Positions 54,188 to 63,979 are shown, counted from the first letter of the stretch. The stretch is DNA of 64,000 bases from a bacterium (GCA_016124945.1 WGMT01000029.1:19383-83382); one strand, 5' to 3'. Notes: a model not told the origin generated them from the letters alone. Translations and numbers: made by a program.

Positions 54188-55525
54188 CTATAAATTATGC
54201 TGATCGGCGTTGATCATTTTGGCAACGCGCCGCCCCATTTCTACCGCGTAGTTGGTGCCCCGATCCCAAGGATAGACCTGGCTCATAGAAGCGAAATAAA
54301 GACCGGCGACCGGTGTGCGCACGCTGGGGATCATAGACTCGTACCCCGTTACAGGGACGGGCTGGGCATACTTGGCTCGGTGCAACCAGGCACCTGTTAC
54401 CCAGTTTGGCTCGAAGTTGGGGTTAAAGCGAGTAAGCGCAGGTAGAAACTCGGCGAGCAGTTCATCTTGGGTCATCTCGAAATAGCGATGCGATGGTTCG
54501 AGATAGTCACCGAGGTAGAGCAAATGGTCACCTGCATAGTGGGCAGGATCGATCATGTTGGTGTGTTCCACCAGGGCCAAAAAGGGGAGCCCCTCGGCCT
54601 TAGGCACATTGATCCAGTAGATCCCCTGAGTCAGTGGACGATCCAACGCCACTGTCATGACCACGGCCCCCATGCTCTTCAGTTGCCCCAGTTGAGAAAG
54701 GTAAGATGCAGGCAACGATGGCGTCAAGCGTTGCATGAGGCCGGGGCTTACCGTGCTGAGCACCCGATCTGCCGTCACTCGGGGTCTGCCCTCAATATGC
54801 AATGCAAAGCGCCCTTCGCTGAGCGGCTCAACCGTCTCAACGGCGACACCGGTTTCCACCGTCACCCCCAACGCCCGTACTTTTGTAGCCAATACGTCTA
54901 CGAACGTTTGAAAGCCGCCTTCGTAATAGCCAAGTTGCGGTGTGCGTTTGTAGACACGCGCCCAGAACCACGCCAGGTTTATTGCTTGGTAATGTGGACC
55001 AAACTTCCCTTCGAGCATCGGACGCCAGAGCATGCGATAGCCGCGGCTGCCCATCCAGCGTTCGAGCCAGGGATCGGCGACAATCTGATCGAATGTGCGC
55101 CAAGGCGGCCGCGGATGATACTTCAGGTATGCCAGCACTGCGCCCATGCGCAGCTTTTCGGGAAGCGAAAGGTGGGGGAAGCGCAGCAGCCGTGTCGGCG
55201 AGTCGAACGGATAATCCGCCCCCTGGTAGTGCATAACAGTCAACGGGCGATGAAACGTGAGCAAGGGATCTGCGTCCAGTTCACGTGTCAAATCAAGGAT
55301 GGCGTCGTCGTTGGTAAAGAGGTGGTGGTAGAACTTCTCCAGCGGCCAAGACCATTCGGAGCGTCCTTTGAAGCCTGCGGCAAGCCCACCCACCTGTTCA
55401 CTTGCTTCAAAAATGTGGACGGCATAGGCGCCGGTACGGGCTAGATCGTAGGCGGCGGTTAAACCAGCAACACCGCCACCGATGATGGCGATTTGAGGTT
55501 TCGCCGTGGATCCGTTTTGTGTCAC
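54188..55525 (-). CDS. FAD-dependent oxidoreductase (protoporphyrinogen oxidase / amine oxidase-like)
   Basis: 445 residues. FAD-binding GxGxxG: IAIIGGGVAGLTAAYDLARTG then VHIFEASEQVGGLAAG. MDYxx-type C-terminal FAD motif appears in PVAGLYFASMSQVYPWDRGT. The overall layout (GRSEWSWPLEKFYHHLF, QIVADPWLERWMG) matches UDP-galactopyranose mutase/protoporphyrinogen oxidase-like proteins often found with glycan or isoprenoid genes. Substrate unknown. Confidence 0.88.
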   Translation of the reverse strand: MTQNGSTAKPQIAIIGGGVAGLTAAYDLARTGAYAVHIFEASEQVGGLAAGFKGRSEWSWPLEKFYHHLFTNDDAILDLTRELDADPLLTFHRPLTVMHYQGADYPFDSPTRLLRFPHLSLPEKLRMGAVLAYLKYHPRPPWRTFDQIVADPWLERWMGSRGYRMLWRPMLEGKFGPHYQAINLAWFWARVYKRTPQLGYYEGGFQTFVDVLATKVRALGVTVETGVAVETVEPLSEGRFALHIEGRPRVTADRVLSTVSPGLMQRLTPSLPASYLSQLGQLKSMGAVVMTVALDRPLTQGIYWINVPKAEGLPFLALVEHTNMIDPAHYAGDHLLYLGDYLEPSHRYFEMTQDELLAEFLPALTRFNPNFEPNWVTGAWLHRAKYAQPVPVTGYESMIPSVRTPVAGLYFASMSQVYPWDRGTNYAVEMGRRVAKMINADQHNL

Positions 55526-55570
55526 GGTAACGTCCTGAGTTGCATGTGTCTGAATAGGGATTGAGACAGA

Positions 55571-55599
55571 AAAGCCAGCGCCTCGGGCGCCGGCTTTTT
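55571..55599 (-). terminator. Probable terminator of the Cys-rich protein gene
   Basis: AAAGCCAGCGCC and GGCGCCGGCTTT pair at 11 of 12 positions around a 3-bp loop, with T-runs on both strands. It lies between the 121-residue protein gene and the oxidoreductase gene. Confidence 0.65.
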
Positions 55600-55618
55600 C
55601 GGAAATTCATCCTTTGGG

Positions 55619-55984
55619 TCAAGCGGCCAGTGAAAGCGGCGCCACCCCGCCGTGCAGATACTGTTGGATTTCGTCCTGTGCTTCGCGGTAGAGATGGATC
55701 AGTTCCAAATCGGTGCCTTTGAACGCTTGAATCGACTGTGTGGAACAAAGTGCACAGCCGCGCAAGAAGCGATAGTTGTTGCTGTGACATTTCAAGCACG
55801 GGCTGAGTTTGATCATCATCAACACAAAGGCCAGTGTGTCGGGATGGGTGTCGGGCAATTTGGCCACCCGATCCACCAACTGGCGCCACGGTTCTCCGCG
55901 CAGATCACGCAGGATCGGAATCAGCCGTGCCGGAAAGAAGAGTTCGGCTGTGTCGTTGATCATCTCGTCTGTAAGCTGTTGCAT
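55619..55984 (-). CDS. Small Cys-rich protein with CxxCH and CxxC pairs, unknown function
   Basis: 121 residues, no signal peptide. The centre reads PCLKCHSNNYRFLRGCALC, i.e. CxxCH...CxxC, which could bind zinc or an Fe-S cluster. A c-type heme is less likely because no export signal is present. The N-terminal part is helical (INDTAELFFPARLIPILRDL). Start ATG 55984 has GGAGGAACGC upstream. I do not recognise the family. Confidence 0.7.
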   Translation of the reverse strand: MQQLTDEMINDTAELFFPARLIPILRDLRGEPWRQLVDRVAKLPDTHPDTLAFVLMMIKLSPCLKCHSNNYRFLRGCALCSTQSIQAFKGTDLELIHLYREAQDEIQQYLHGGVAPLSLAA

Positions 55985-56114
55985 GCGTTCCTCCGTTCAT
56001 ACTGGCGTTTACGCACTTCCTCCTGGAGCATGTTGCGTGGACGCACTCGAGCGAGTTGAATCAGCCATCAACGCCAGAAGACGCTGATTACCCGCCACCG
56101 TCCGTCGTCTGTCG

Positions 56115-56594
56115 TCAACTAAGCTGAATATTGGGCAACTTGACATGCTGCACGTCGCCGTTGGTTTTCACTGCTCCGTCGGCGGGGAAAAGACCATTCA
56201 ACGTCTGCACGATTTCGGCGACGTCGATGCCACTGGCGCGCGCGATGTGATCAAGTCGGTCGTCTGGGTTGACAGCGCAACTGTTGCAGCCACCCAAATG
56301 GTAACCGGCGAGCACATCCTGCGCCTGCGGGTGCAGCGCCTGGACTTCGCGCACGGTCATCTCAGGTGAGAAGGCCGCATGACCGGCAAGGCGCGTCGTC
56401 TCGCCGCGAAGGACGGCCAACTGCTGCGAATGGTCCTCACGCAGACGGCGAATTTCGTCGGCGGCATCGAACAGCGCCCGGTTATAGCGATCCAGCCGGC
56501 GCGTGGCCTGGTCGAGCCCTTGTTGCAGCATCCAGGCATAGACAAATGCGCTGCCTGCAAGAAGCAACGCCAGCACAGCAATAGTAGTTCCCAT
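56115..56594 (-). CDS. Membrane-anchored DUF1858 protein
   Basis: 159 residues. N-terminal membrane helix (TTIAVLALLLAGSAFVYAWM), a coiled coil (~22-65, RRLDRYNRALFDAADEIRRL), then a DUF1858 domain (MTVREVQALHPQAQDVLAGY; GGCNSCAVNPDDRLDHIARA) with the conserved Cys-xx-Cys at GGCNSC. DUF1858 occurs with redox and sulfur enzymes. Start is preceded by GGAGGTAAGAT. Confidence 0.8.
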   Translation of the reverse strand: MGTTIAVLALLLAGSAFVYAWMLQQGLDQATRRLDRYNRALFDAADEIRRLREDHSQQLAVLRGETTRLAGHAAFSPEMTVREVQALHPQAQDVLAGYHLGGCNSCAVNPDDRLDHIARASGIDVAEIVQTLNGLFPADGAVKTNGDVQHVKLPNIQLS

Positions 56595-56647
56595 ATCTTA
56601 CCTCCACGAATTGCAGACAAAATAGACTTACGGACAAAATAGACGGT

Positions 56648-57346
56648 TCAAAGTTCGTATGTCTCCCCAGGCGCGAGGACAATCCCTTCGATGTCGGCTT
56701 CGTCCTGTAAAGACTGGACAAAGGCATGGGCATCCTGTTTGATCGGGGGAAAGGTGTTGTAGTGAATTGGAATGACGCGCTTGGCTTTTACAAACTGGGC
56801 CGCCAAGACAGCGTCTTCGGGGCCCATGGTGAAGTTGTCGCCGATGGGGAGTGCCGCCAGATCAACGCCGCCGGATTCACCGATCAGGCGCATGTCATAG
56901 GTCAATGCCGTATCGCCGGCAAAATAAACGTCGGTGCCGTCGTTGAAGTGAATGAGTACACCACCAGGATTGCCGCCGTCGCTGCCGTCGGGCAGTTGGC
57001 TGCTGTGCAGGGCAACCGTCCACTTGAGGCGGCCAAAAGAGAAGTCGAAACCGCCGCCGGTGTTCATCTGGTGCACATTTTCCACACCCTTGGCCATTAA
57101 CCAGTTGCCGATTTCAAAGTTGCAGATTACTGTACAGCCGGTCTTTTTGGCAACGGCGACCGCATCGGCGGTATGATCACCATGCCCGTGGGTGAGGACC
57201 ATAAAATCGGCCTTCACACTATCGGCGGTGACAGCGTTCGGCGCCAGCGGGTTGTTGGGCGAGAGAAAAGGATCGATGATCAATTTCACGCCGTCGGCGT
57301 CGACAGTGAAAGTGGAGTGGCCGAGATAAGTTAACTTGACAGTCAT
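56648..57346 (-). CDS. UPF0173 metal-dependent hydrolase (metallo-beta-lactamase fold)
   Basis: 232 residues. MBL signature VLTHGHGDHTADA (HxHxDH type), IDPFLSPNNPLA, VYFAGDTALTYDM and IPIHYNTFPPIKQDA are the UPF0173 blocks. The full set of metal ligands is present. Substrate unknown. It starts downstream of the nuo operon terminator and thus has its own promoter. Confidence 0.9.
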   Translation of the reverse strand: MTVKLTYLGHSTFTVDADGVKLIIDPFLSPNNPLAPNAVTADSVKADFMVLTHGHGDHTADAVAVAKKTGCTVICNFEIGNWLMAKGVENVHQMNTGGGFDFSFGRLKWTVALHSSQLPDGSDGGNPGGVLIHFNDGTDVYFAGDTALTYDMRLIGESGGVDLAALPIGDNFTMGPEDAVLAAQFVKAKRVIPIHYNTFPPIKQDAHAFVQSLQDEADIEGIVLAPGETYEL

Positions 57347-57367
57347 CGGTGATCTCCTCTAGTGTTG

Positions 57368-57403
57368 AAAAAAAAGCCAGACTACCGTGGGGTAAGCCTG
57401 GCT
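57368..57403 (-). terminator. Intrinsic terminator of the nuoB-nuoCD-nuoI operon
   Basis: On the minus strand AGCCAGGCTTACC pairs with GGTAGTCTGGCT around CCCA, followed by eight T residues. It lies ~70 bp after the nuoI stop. Confidence 0.85.
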
Positions 57404-57473
57404 CATAGCATAACGATTTCAAATACAAAGTGTCAAACAACGCTCAACAGATCATGCATGAGCCGAAGTCGAG

Positions 57474-58469
57474 CTAGTCTTCAGATTCTGACTTGCGCTG
57501 CTTTGCCTTCTCTTGCGCCTTGCGCTTGAGTTCATCGCGGCGAGCCTGGGCCGGATCTACTTCAGCAGCTTCGGCACTGCCGGCTTCGGCGGCCTGAGCG
57601 ACTGGCGCTTCAGCAGGTGCAGGGTCGCCATTGGTGTCGCCACTGCGGGCGGCTGCGCGCTCCTGTGCCTTTTTCTTCAATGCTTCACGGCGGGCGGCAG
57701 CATCGTCTTCGCTGTCGCCGTCAGCAGACGACACAGCCTTGGACTTGGCGGCAGCAGCACGTTCTTGGGCCTTCTTTTTGAGCGCTTCGGCGTCTTGCGG
57801 GGCGCGTTCAGGGGCTGGGGCCGCAGCTTTGGCAGCGGCTTTGGCTTCGGCAGCCTTGGCCTTGGCTGCTTCTTGCGCCGCCTTTTCAGCCTCTTCCTGA
57901 CGACGCTTCTCTTCTTCCTGGGCATACTGACGAGGCCACAAGGCGGCGTAATATTCCACCGGCACGGTTAGCTCTGCCAGGTCATAAACCAACTGCGGGT
58001 AGCGGTCATAGACGGCCAACTCGTAGTCGTGATTCATCTTGATCGCATCAAAAGGACAGAATTCGACGCAGAAACTACAACTCATGCAAACCGCGGCGTC
58101 GATATAGAATTCCGACGGACGGGTGACCGGCTTGCCGTTCTCGTCGCTGTCGCGCACGATCCAGATACACTGCGGCGGACAGACCTTAGCGCAAATACCG
58201 CAAGCGGTGCAGCGGTCTTCGTTGCGCGCTGTGTCCCAGATCAGCATGGGAATGTAGCGGAAGGCTTCGGGCAGCAGACGTTTTTCTTCGGGATACTGAA
58301 TCGTCAGCAGACCGTCCTGCGTGATCGGTTGATCGATGATCCGCCGGTTGTTGCCAAGCGTTTTGCTACCTTCATAGCGGCTGGGCACCGAATCGGAATC
58401 GTCTTTGAATGTATCAACAAAGTGCTTGAGCGTTACGCCCAACCCTTTGATTAGTCCTGTTCCGAACAT
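57474..58469 (-). CDS. nuoI: NADH-quinone oxidoreductase subunit I with long charged C-terminal tail
   Basis: 331 residues from the ATG at 58469 (GGGGAGGAATT upstream). Two 4Fe-4S motifs: CTACGICAKVCPPQC and CMSCSFCVEFCPFDAIKM, carrying the N6a/N6b clusters that pass electrons to subunit B. The conserved part ends near residue 170. About 150 extra residues follow, rich in Ala, Lys, Glu and Arg, with the unit LKKKAQERAAA repeated about three times (LKKKAQERAAAAKSK; LKKKAQERAAARSG; LKRKAQEKAKQRKS). Such a tail is not part of usual NuoI. Last gene of the nuoB-CD-I operon. Confidence 0.95.
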   Translation of the reverse strand: MFGTGLIKGLGVTLKHFVDTFKDDSDSVPSRYEGSKTLGNNRRIIDQPITQDGLLTIQYPEEKRLLPEAFRYIPMLIWDTARNEDRCTACGICAKVCPPQCIWIVRDSDENGKPVTRPSEFYIDAAVCMSCSFCVEFCPFDAIKMNHDYELAVYDRYPQLVYDLAELTVPVEYYAALWPRQYAQEEEKRRQEEAEKAAQEAAKAKAAEAKAAAKAAAPAPERAPQDAEALKKKAQERAAAAKSKAVSSADGDSEDDAAARREALKKKAQERAAARSGDTNGDPAPAEAPVAQAAEAGSAEAAEVDPAQARRDELKRKAQEKAKQRKSESED

Positions 58470-58540
58470 GAATTCCTCCCCAGGGGTCAGGTTACAGATG
58501 ACGGTGAATCGGTAGGATCCAGCCGGTCGCTGCAACGATT

Positions 58541-60376
58541 TTACCGATCCACTTCGCCCAGCACAATATCGATGGCACCTAAGATAACCACCGCATCCGC
58601 CACTTTGTAGCCGACACTCATCGGGCCTAGTGCGTTGATGTTGATGAAGCTAGGGGCGCGCACGTGATAGCGGAAGGCGTTGGGCTTGCCGTCGCTAACG
58701 AGATAGAAGCCGAGTTCACCCTTGGGGGCTTCGATGCGGGAATAGATTTCGCCTTCCGGCGGGCGCAGGTTGTACCCGCCCTTACCGCCCATGATCACGC
58801 CGAATCCCTGATTCAGGGTGGCGGATGCATAGGCCGGGGCGCCGTTGACTTCGCCGCCGGGAATGTCGCGCAGCGCCTGGTGCAGAATCTTTACGCTTTC
58901 CCGCGCTTCAAGCAGACGGATGTAGTAACGATCAAAAATGTCGCTATTGGGCAGCGTTGGGATGTCGAAATCGAAGCGATCATAGATGCCGTAGGGTTCA
59001 GCTTTGCGAATGTCGTACGGCACACCGGCGGCGCGAATCATGGGGCCTGAGACGCTGAGGGAGAGCAGGTCCTCAGCAGACAGGTAACCGACGCCACGTC
59101 CACGGGCGCGCAGGATCTCGTTGTCGGTGATCAGACGGTCGAGTTCGTCCAGGGCGCGCGGCAGGCGTTCGTGGGCGATGTAGCGGGCCTTTTCCAGCCA
59201 GCCCGGCGGCAGGTCGCGCACAACGCCGCCGAAGCGCATGTAATTGCACATCAAACGCGCACCCGACACTTCCTCGAAGAGGTCGAGGATCATTTCGCGC
59301 TCTTCGATGGCGTAAAGCGCCGGCGTCTGCAACGCACCCAGGTCGTTGAGAATAAAGCCAATCGACCAGGTGTGGTTGACCACGCGCGTCAACTCGGCCA
59401 TGATCACGCGGATGTATTCGGCGCGCTCAGGCACTTCGATGCCGGCCAGTTTTTCCACAGCCTTGGCATACGCCCAGTTGTTGCTCATGGAATTGATGTA
59501 ATCAAGCCGGTCGGTGAAGGGCATGTTCATGAGCCATGTATTACGCTCACCGATTTTTTCATGATTGCGGTGCAGGTAGCCCATCTCCGGCTCTAGCGCC
59601 AGGATCGTCTCACCTTCAATGCGGGTGATCATACGGAAGACGCCGTGGGTGCTGGGATGATGCGGCCCCAGATTGACGACGATGCTCTCTGTATCGAGTG
59701 AATCTTTGCCGGACTCATCTGGCGGCACCTGGCTTACCGGCACATAGGCCACCGGTTCTTTCCAGGTATCGGGATTCCAACCTACTGGGTAGTTGGTGTT
59801 CTTGCCCCAAGGCAATGCGTCTTCGTGGAGATTGTAGCTGCCTTTAGGGTGGCGACTACGGAAGGGCTTGGCCTCTTCGTCGAAATAGGCTTCCTTCCAA
59901 TCCTTGCGCATGGGGTGACCGTGAAAACCCTCCCAGAGCAGGATGCGACGCAGATTGGGGTGACCGGCAAACTTGATGCCGTAAAGGTCGAAGACTTCGC
60001 GTTCCTGCAAATTTGCGCCGGGGTAAACTGAAGTCGCCGACGGCACTGTGTCGTTGGCAGGGACACGCACATGCAGATTGATGTGCCCACCACCCTTTTG
60101 GGTGCTGTACAGGTGATAGACCACCTCAAAACGGTCGCTGATGCCCTTGCGGTTCTTGCCGTTGTAGTTGAGGTAATCTGTGCAGGTGACGCTTGAAAGG
60201 AAGTCGTACCCCTGTTCGTCGCGCAGATAGGTCAACAACTCGATGAGTTTGTCCACTGCAACGATGTAGGCTTTGTCGGTGTCTTCGGCCCAGGTACCCA
60301 CCACGGCGCCAGGGACGGCGTCGTTGAAGGCAAGCCCTTGCTCGGTGGTTTCGGCTACTGCCACTGCATCACTCAT
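58541..60376 (-). CDS. nuoC: NADH-quinone oxidoreductase fused subunits C and D
   Basis: 611 residues: NuoC-type 30-kDa domain (residues ~20-165, with [20 protein letters not shown] and [18 protein letters not shown]) joined to a NuoD-type 49-kDa domain (~220-611, with [35 protein letters not shown], and GEVDR at the end). The HPSTHG and GYLHRNHEK segments line the quinone site. The fusion is known from several bacterial lineages. Start at 60376 after GGGAGA, 11 bp from the nuoB stop. Confidence 0.96.
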   Translation of the reverse strand: MSDAVAVAETTEQGLAFNDAVPGAVVGTWAEDTDKAYIVAVDKLIELLTYLRDEQGYDFLSSVTCTDYLNYNGKNRKGISDRFEVVYHLYSTQKGGGHINLHVRVPANDTVPSATSVYPGANLQEREVFDLYGIKFAGHPNLRRILLWEGFHGHPMRKDWKEAYFDEEAKPFRSRHPKGSYNLHEDALPWGKNTNYPVGWNPDTWKEPVAYVPVSQVPPDESGKDSLDTESIVVNLGPHHPSTHGVFRMITRIEGETILALEPEMGYLHRNHEKIGERNTWLMNMPFTDRLDYINSMSNNWAYAKAVEKLAGIEVPERAEYIRVIMAELTRVVNHTWSIGFILNDLGALQTPALYAIEEREMILDLFEEVSGARLMCNYMRFGGVVRDLPPGWLEKARYIAHERLPRALDELDRLITDNEILRARGRGVGYLSAEDLLSLSVSGPMIRAAGVPYDIRKAEPYGIYDRFDFDIPTLPNSDIFDRYYIRLLEARESVKILHQALRDIPGGEVNGAPAYASATLNQGFGVIMGGKGGYNLRPPEGEIYSRIEAPKGELGFYLVSDGKPNAFRYHVRAPSFININALGPMSVGYKVADAVVILGAIDIVLGEVDR

Positions 60377-60387
60377 GCGATCTCTCC

Positions 60388-61176
60388 CTAGGCCTGCTTG
60401 GCCTTGGCGCGGCGGCGGGCTTCTTCAATACGCTCTTTCGCCTTGTCGGAAACCTCACGAGGGGCTTCGGCGCCGGCTGCACCTTCGCTACGATTCGCTT
60501 TGGCAGCGCCGGGGACTTCGGCCACCTTCATGGTATGTTCTTTGATCAGCTCCACCTGGCGCGGGTCAAAAACATCCGGCCCCAGGCGGGGAACAGGCAC
60601 AAAATCTGATTGTTCTTTCCGATACCACGGTACGGTGGTGATGCTCTGACGCTCAACCTTCTCGTGGATCTTCATAATGCCGTAGATCAGCGCCTCGGGT
60701 GTAGGCGGGCAGCCGGGAACGTAAACATCGACGGGAATATACTTGTCGATCCCGCTGACTACGTTGTACCCTTCCTTGAATGGGCCGCCGCCAGTGGCGC
60801 AAGCGCCCATGCTAAGCACGTAACGCGGTTCTGCCATCTGGTTATAAATACGTACAATGGCTGGCACCATCTTCTTGGTTACCGTGCCGGAGACGATCAT
60901 CAGATCGCTTTGGCGTGGGCTGGGACGCATGACTTCCATGCCGAAGCGAGAAAGATCATAACGGCTGGCAGCAGTAGCAATCATCTCAATGGCGCAACAG
61001 GCCAGACCAAAGAGCAACGGCCACATGCTCGACTTTCGGCTCCAGTTATAGACTTTGTCTAAGGTGGTGACAAAGACATTGGTCTGGAGTTCATCCGGCA
61101 CGACGATAGAATCGTGCAGGTAGGGCTGGATCTGTTCGTCTTTAAGTTGTCGGAAATTTGCGGGAACAGTCGCCAT
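60388..61176 (-). CDS. nuoB: NADH-quinone oxidoreductase subunit B with charged C-terminal tail
   Basis: 262 residues. Cluster N2 ligands are visible in [20 protein letters not shown] and [15 protein letters not shown]. The core ends near residue ~185. A tail follows, ending [20 protein letters not shown], similar in style to the NuoI tail. First gene of the operon; no nuoA is upstream, and no nuoE-H or nuoJ-N is in the window, so the remaining complex I genes must be elsewhere. Start supported by AAGGA. Confidence 0.96.
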   Translation of the reverse strand: MATVPANFRQLKDEQIQPYLHDSIVVPDELQTNVFVTTLDKVYNWSRKSSMWPLLFGLACCAIEMIATAASRYDLSRFGMEVMRPSPRQSDLMIVSGTVTKKMVPAIVRIYNQMAEPRYVLSMGACATGGGPFKEGYNVVSGIDKYIPVDVYVPGCPPTPEALIYGIMKIHEKVERQSITTVPWYRKEQSDFVPVPRLGPDVFDPRQVELIKEHTMKVAEVPGAAKANRSEGAAGAEAPREVSDKAKERIEEARRRAKAKQA

Positions 61177-61532
61177 TCTATTGTCCTTACTCGGCTATCC
61201 GGCGTGACGAATCGTCTTTCCGGTCTCAACAAGTGGGGATCTAACTCGCTATATGCACAACGAGTGCAACACTGGTTTGTGATTGCCTTAACAATCCAAG
61301 AGCGGGATTACTATACCGTAGCGCCTCCTGAAAAGCAACTTTTCACGGCTGTTTGGGCAGATTAAAGTAAGTTTTTATCCCAAAGGGCTGCGGCAGCTAT
61401 TATAGGATGTAGTACAGGAAACCGTCAAGTGCTTAATTTCACAAAAGAAGAAGAAGAAGGGAAGACACATACGAACGTCCTTCGTCTGCTCTCCCTCTGT
61501 AGTATCACCCACACATCTAGGATCAACATGCT
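61177..61532. other. 356-bp divergent intergenic region (nuoB / kinase)
   Basis: No gene. It contains the predicted nuoB promoter and a purine-rich GAAGAAGAAGAAGGG tract at ~61446-61460. The kinase gene has no strong ribosome binding site (GGATCAACATGCT before its ATG). Confidence 0.5.
61310..61338 (-). promoter_or_regulatory. Predicted nuoB promoter
   Basis: On the minus strand: -35 TTGCTT (61333-61338), 17-bp spacer, -10 TATAGT (61310-61315). It would give a 5' leader of ~125 bases. Confidence 0.4.
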
Positions 61533-62459
61533 ATGAGCGATCAACTCGTCCTTGGTATCGACAGCGGCGGCACGAAGACCGAAGCTGTGGTAATGGGCAT
61601 GGGCGGCACGGAAGTTGGCCGCGCTTATGCCGGCTCGGCGAATTGGAACAGTGTCGGCGTGGATACAGCGCGAGCCAACTTGGCGCAAGCAGTGGATGGT
61701 GCATTGGATCGGGCAGGGGTGACGAGGGTGGCAATTGCATCAGTTTGCATTGGCGCCAGTGGCGTGGATCGTCCACCAGACCGTGCACGCATGACGGCGT
61801 GGCTGACGGAACTGTTTCCCTCTGCAGAGTTGACGATCCAAAACGATGCAGTAATCGCCTTGGCCGCGGGGACGGGTGGAGAGATCTACGGCGTGGTGCT
61901 CATCAGCGGCACCGGCATGATCGTCTACGGCTTCGATCGAGCGGGGAATCGTCGCCGCGCCGGGGGATGGGGTGCACTGTTGGGCGATCCAGGCAGTGGC
62001 TACGCTTTGGGTGCTGCCATCCTCAAGGCCGTCACCTGGGCTGTGGACGGACGCGCGACTCAGACAATGTTGACGGATCGACTGCTGGCTCACCTCGGAC
62101 TGGAACAGCCGCAACAGTTGGTCTCCTGGGCCTATCAGGACATTGCCTGGGAACGTTTCGCCGCTCTGGCGCCGCTGGCGATTGAATGCGCTGTGGAAGG
62201 CGACGTCGTGGCCCAATCGATCCTCGACGAAGGCGCTGAAGGGCTGGCGATTGCCGTCCAAGCCGTGGTGGAAGGGTTACAGCTAACTGCGGAGCCAATC
62301 CCGTTGGTGCTTGCCGGGGGAATGCTGCGCCCTGGCCCCTATCAAGACGCCGTACGCCGTCGCATCCACATCTTCGCGCCACTCGCCCAGATCCTATGTC
62401 CAACGGTTGCTCCCGTCATCGGTGCAGCGTGGTTGGCGCGGCAGGTGATTGGGGATTAG
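61533..62459 (+). CDS. BadF/BadG-type ATPase, N-acetylglucosamine kinase-like
   Basis: 308 residues of the ASKHA (actin-like) fold. Phosphate-1 motif VLGIDSGGTKTEAVV, phosphate-2 motif GVVLISGTGMIVYGF, RRRAGGWGALLGDPGSGYAL, and the adenosine motif LVLAGGMLRPGPYQDAV. The GWG.LLGDEGSG-type sequence is typical of GlcNAc kinases (NAGK-like). It probably phosphorylates an amino sugar released from cell walls or glycans. Confidence 0.88.
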   Translation: MSDQLVLGIDSGGTKTEAVVMGMGGTEVGRAYAGSANWNSVGVDTARANLAQAVDGALDRAGVTRVAIASVCIGASGVDRPPDRARMTAWLTELFPSAELTIQNDAVIALAAGTGGEIYGVVLISGTGMIVYGFDRAGNRRRAGGWGALLGDPGSGYALGAAILKAVTWAVDGRATQTMLTDRLLAHLGLEQPQQLVSWAYQDIAWERFAALAPLAIECAVEGDVVAQSILDEGAEGLAIAVQAVVEGLQLTAEPIPLVLAGGMLRPGPYQDAVRRRIHIFAPLAQILCPTVAPVIGAAWLARQVIGD

Positions 62460-62595
62460 GGCTGGGGATCGGGGATCGGGCAGAGAATGTTGGTGCGGCG
62501 ATGGGGTCGATCTCCAGCTAAAGCGAGCCAATCACCCAATCAGCCTGCTTATCACAGTGTCTCCAGTCCTCAGTCTCCAGTCCTCAGTCTCCAAT
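62448..62595. repeat. Dispersed tandem units between convergent genes
   Basis: GATTGGGGATTAGGGCTGGG units at the left (62448-62482), CCAATCACCCAATCAG at ~62528, and CAGTCTCCAGTCCT repeated about 2.5 times at 62554-62595. The units are opposite in sense and may fold into an imperfect hairpin. They reach the SDR stop codon. Confidence 0.75.
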
Positions 62596-63362
62596 CACCA
62601 AACCGTATAGCCTCCATCGATCACCAGATCGTGCCCCGTCACATAGGACGATGCATCCGACGCCAGATAGACGACGGCGCCTTGTAAATCGCCCGGTTGC
62701 CCCAAGCGGCCCATGGGCGTGTTGGCGATCCAGGTGGAGCGATCTTCATCACTGGCATGGGCCGTCATCGGGGTGACGGTGTGGCCGGGGCTGATGGTGT
62801 TGAGCCGCACGCCATGTGGCGCCCATTCTGCAGCCAAGGTGCGGGTAAACTGCAAGACACCGGCTTTGCTGGCGTTGTAGTGCGCATGACGTTGAGGACG
62901 ATTGACGATCTGCCCCGACATGGAGGCGACATTGATAATCGAGCCACGCTTCTGCGCCAGCATCACCCGTCCCGCCGCCTGGCTGCACAGGAAGGCCCCC
63001 TTGAGATTGACATCAAGGATGGCGTCCCACTCAGCCTCTTCGATCTCCTCAGAAGGAGTGCGGCGAGCGATCCCGGCACTATGCACGGCAATGTCGAGCC
63101 GTCCCCATGCTGAAACCACACTGGTGACCATCTTCTTAATCTGTGCGACGTCAGTCACATCGACACTTAGGGCGAGGGTTTTGACGCCAATCTGTTGAAT
63201 TTCGTTGGCAGTAGACTCAGCCAGCGCTGCATTGACATCGACGATGGCGACATCGGCGCCGGCTTCGGCCAATGCCGTGGCAAGGGCCTGCCCGATGCCG
63301 CGTGCAGCGCCGGTAACGAGCGCGGTGCGCCCAACCAGCGAAAATCGTTCGAGAATGCTCAT
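62595..63362 (-). CDS. Short-chain dehydrogenase/reductase
   Basis: 255 residues, classical SDR. Cofactor motif TGAARGIGQALA, VIVDVN-like acidic strand end (suggesting NAD preference; IVDVNAALAES), the NAG motif region HSAGIARRTPSEEIEE, catalytic Ser in INVASMSGQ, and YNASKAGV with Tyr and Lys. Similar to gluconate 5-dehydrogenase / polyol dehydrogenase members. Sugar alcohol or keto-sugar substrate is an inference. Confidence 0.92.
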   Translation of the reverse strand: MSILERFSLVGRTALVTGAARGIGQALATALAEAGADVAIVDVNAALAESTANEIQQIGVKTLALSVDVTDVAQIKKMVTSVVSAWGRLDIAVHSAGIARRTPSEEIEEAEWDAILDVNLKGAFLCSQAAGRVMLAQKRGSIINVASMSGQIVNRPQRHAHYNASKAGVLQFTRTLAAEWAPHGVRLNTISPGHTVTPMTAHASDEDRSTWIANTPMGRLGQPGDLQGAVVYLASDASSYVTGHDLVIDGGYTVW

Positions 63363-63562
63363 GTCTTATGTGCTCCCGCTGTAAAGAGGGTGAAACTTGG
63401 GTAAAAAACGACATCGATCAGTGTAGCACAGGTGCTAGCGTGGATACACTTCTGGATCTTATTCTGCACAAAATGTAATCAGGCCCCCATTGCTCCTCAC
63501 ACCGGGTAGCTAGAGTAAAAAGGCTATGCAGGCCATTCAATTCCCCCTTGAAAGGAGATACA

Positions 63563-63853
63563 ATGCAAGGCGAACAGAAGATCCAGGAATACAAGCAGAC
63601 GATTTTAGAAGAAGCGCAACGCTTGCGCCGTGATAGCGATCTGGGCGATGAACGCATTTCGCTCTACATCACAGACACGCCGCTGGTACGTGGCATCCTC
63701 CATGAACACGAGGCAGACATGCGCAAGCAACTCAACGCCGTCGACATTGTGCAAGTCGAAGTCGATGCCGGCATCCCCAACCCCAAAGAACACCCCAACC
63801 GCACGTTCACATTGGGCGAGGATAAGGTGACGATTGCGATGGAGGCGGCGTAA
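63563..63853 (+). CDS. Stand-alone homologue of the IleRS C-terminal (DUF5915-like) domain
   Basis: 96 residues from the ATG at 63563 (AAGGAG 5 bp upstream). Its sequence aligns along its length with the last ~70 residues of the window's IleRS: LRRDSDLGDERISLYITDTP with [40 protein letters not shown] with [20 protein letters not shown], and FTLGEDKVTIAMEAA with [15 protein letters not shown]. No catalytic domain is present. It could bind tRNA(Ile) or act in trans. It has its own ribosome binding site and an intact frame, so it looks functional. Confidence 0.78.
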   Translation: MQGEQKIQEYKQTILEEAQRLRRDSDLGDERISLYITDTPLVRGILHEHEADMRKQLNAVDIVQVEVDAGIPNPKEHPNRTFTLGEDKVTIAMEAA

Positions 63854-63979
63854 TGCGTGATGCGTGAGGAGTTAGACACCCCTTTGGGGTGGAAATGAAA
63901 GCACGTTAACAAGAGAAGACATGAAGGGGACTGTACAGTGGTTAAGCGACAAAACAAAACCATGAACAGGAGGCCCTTC

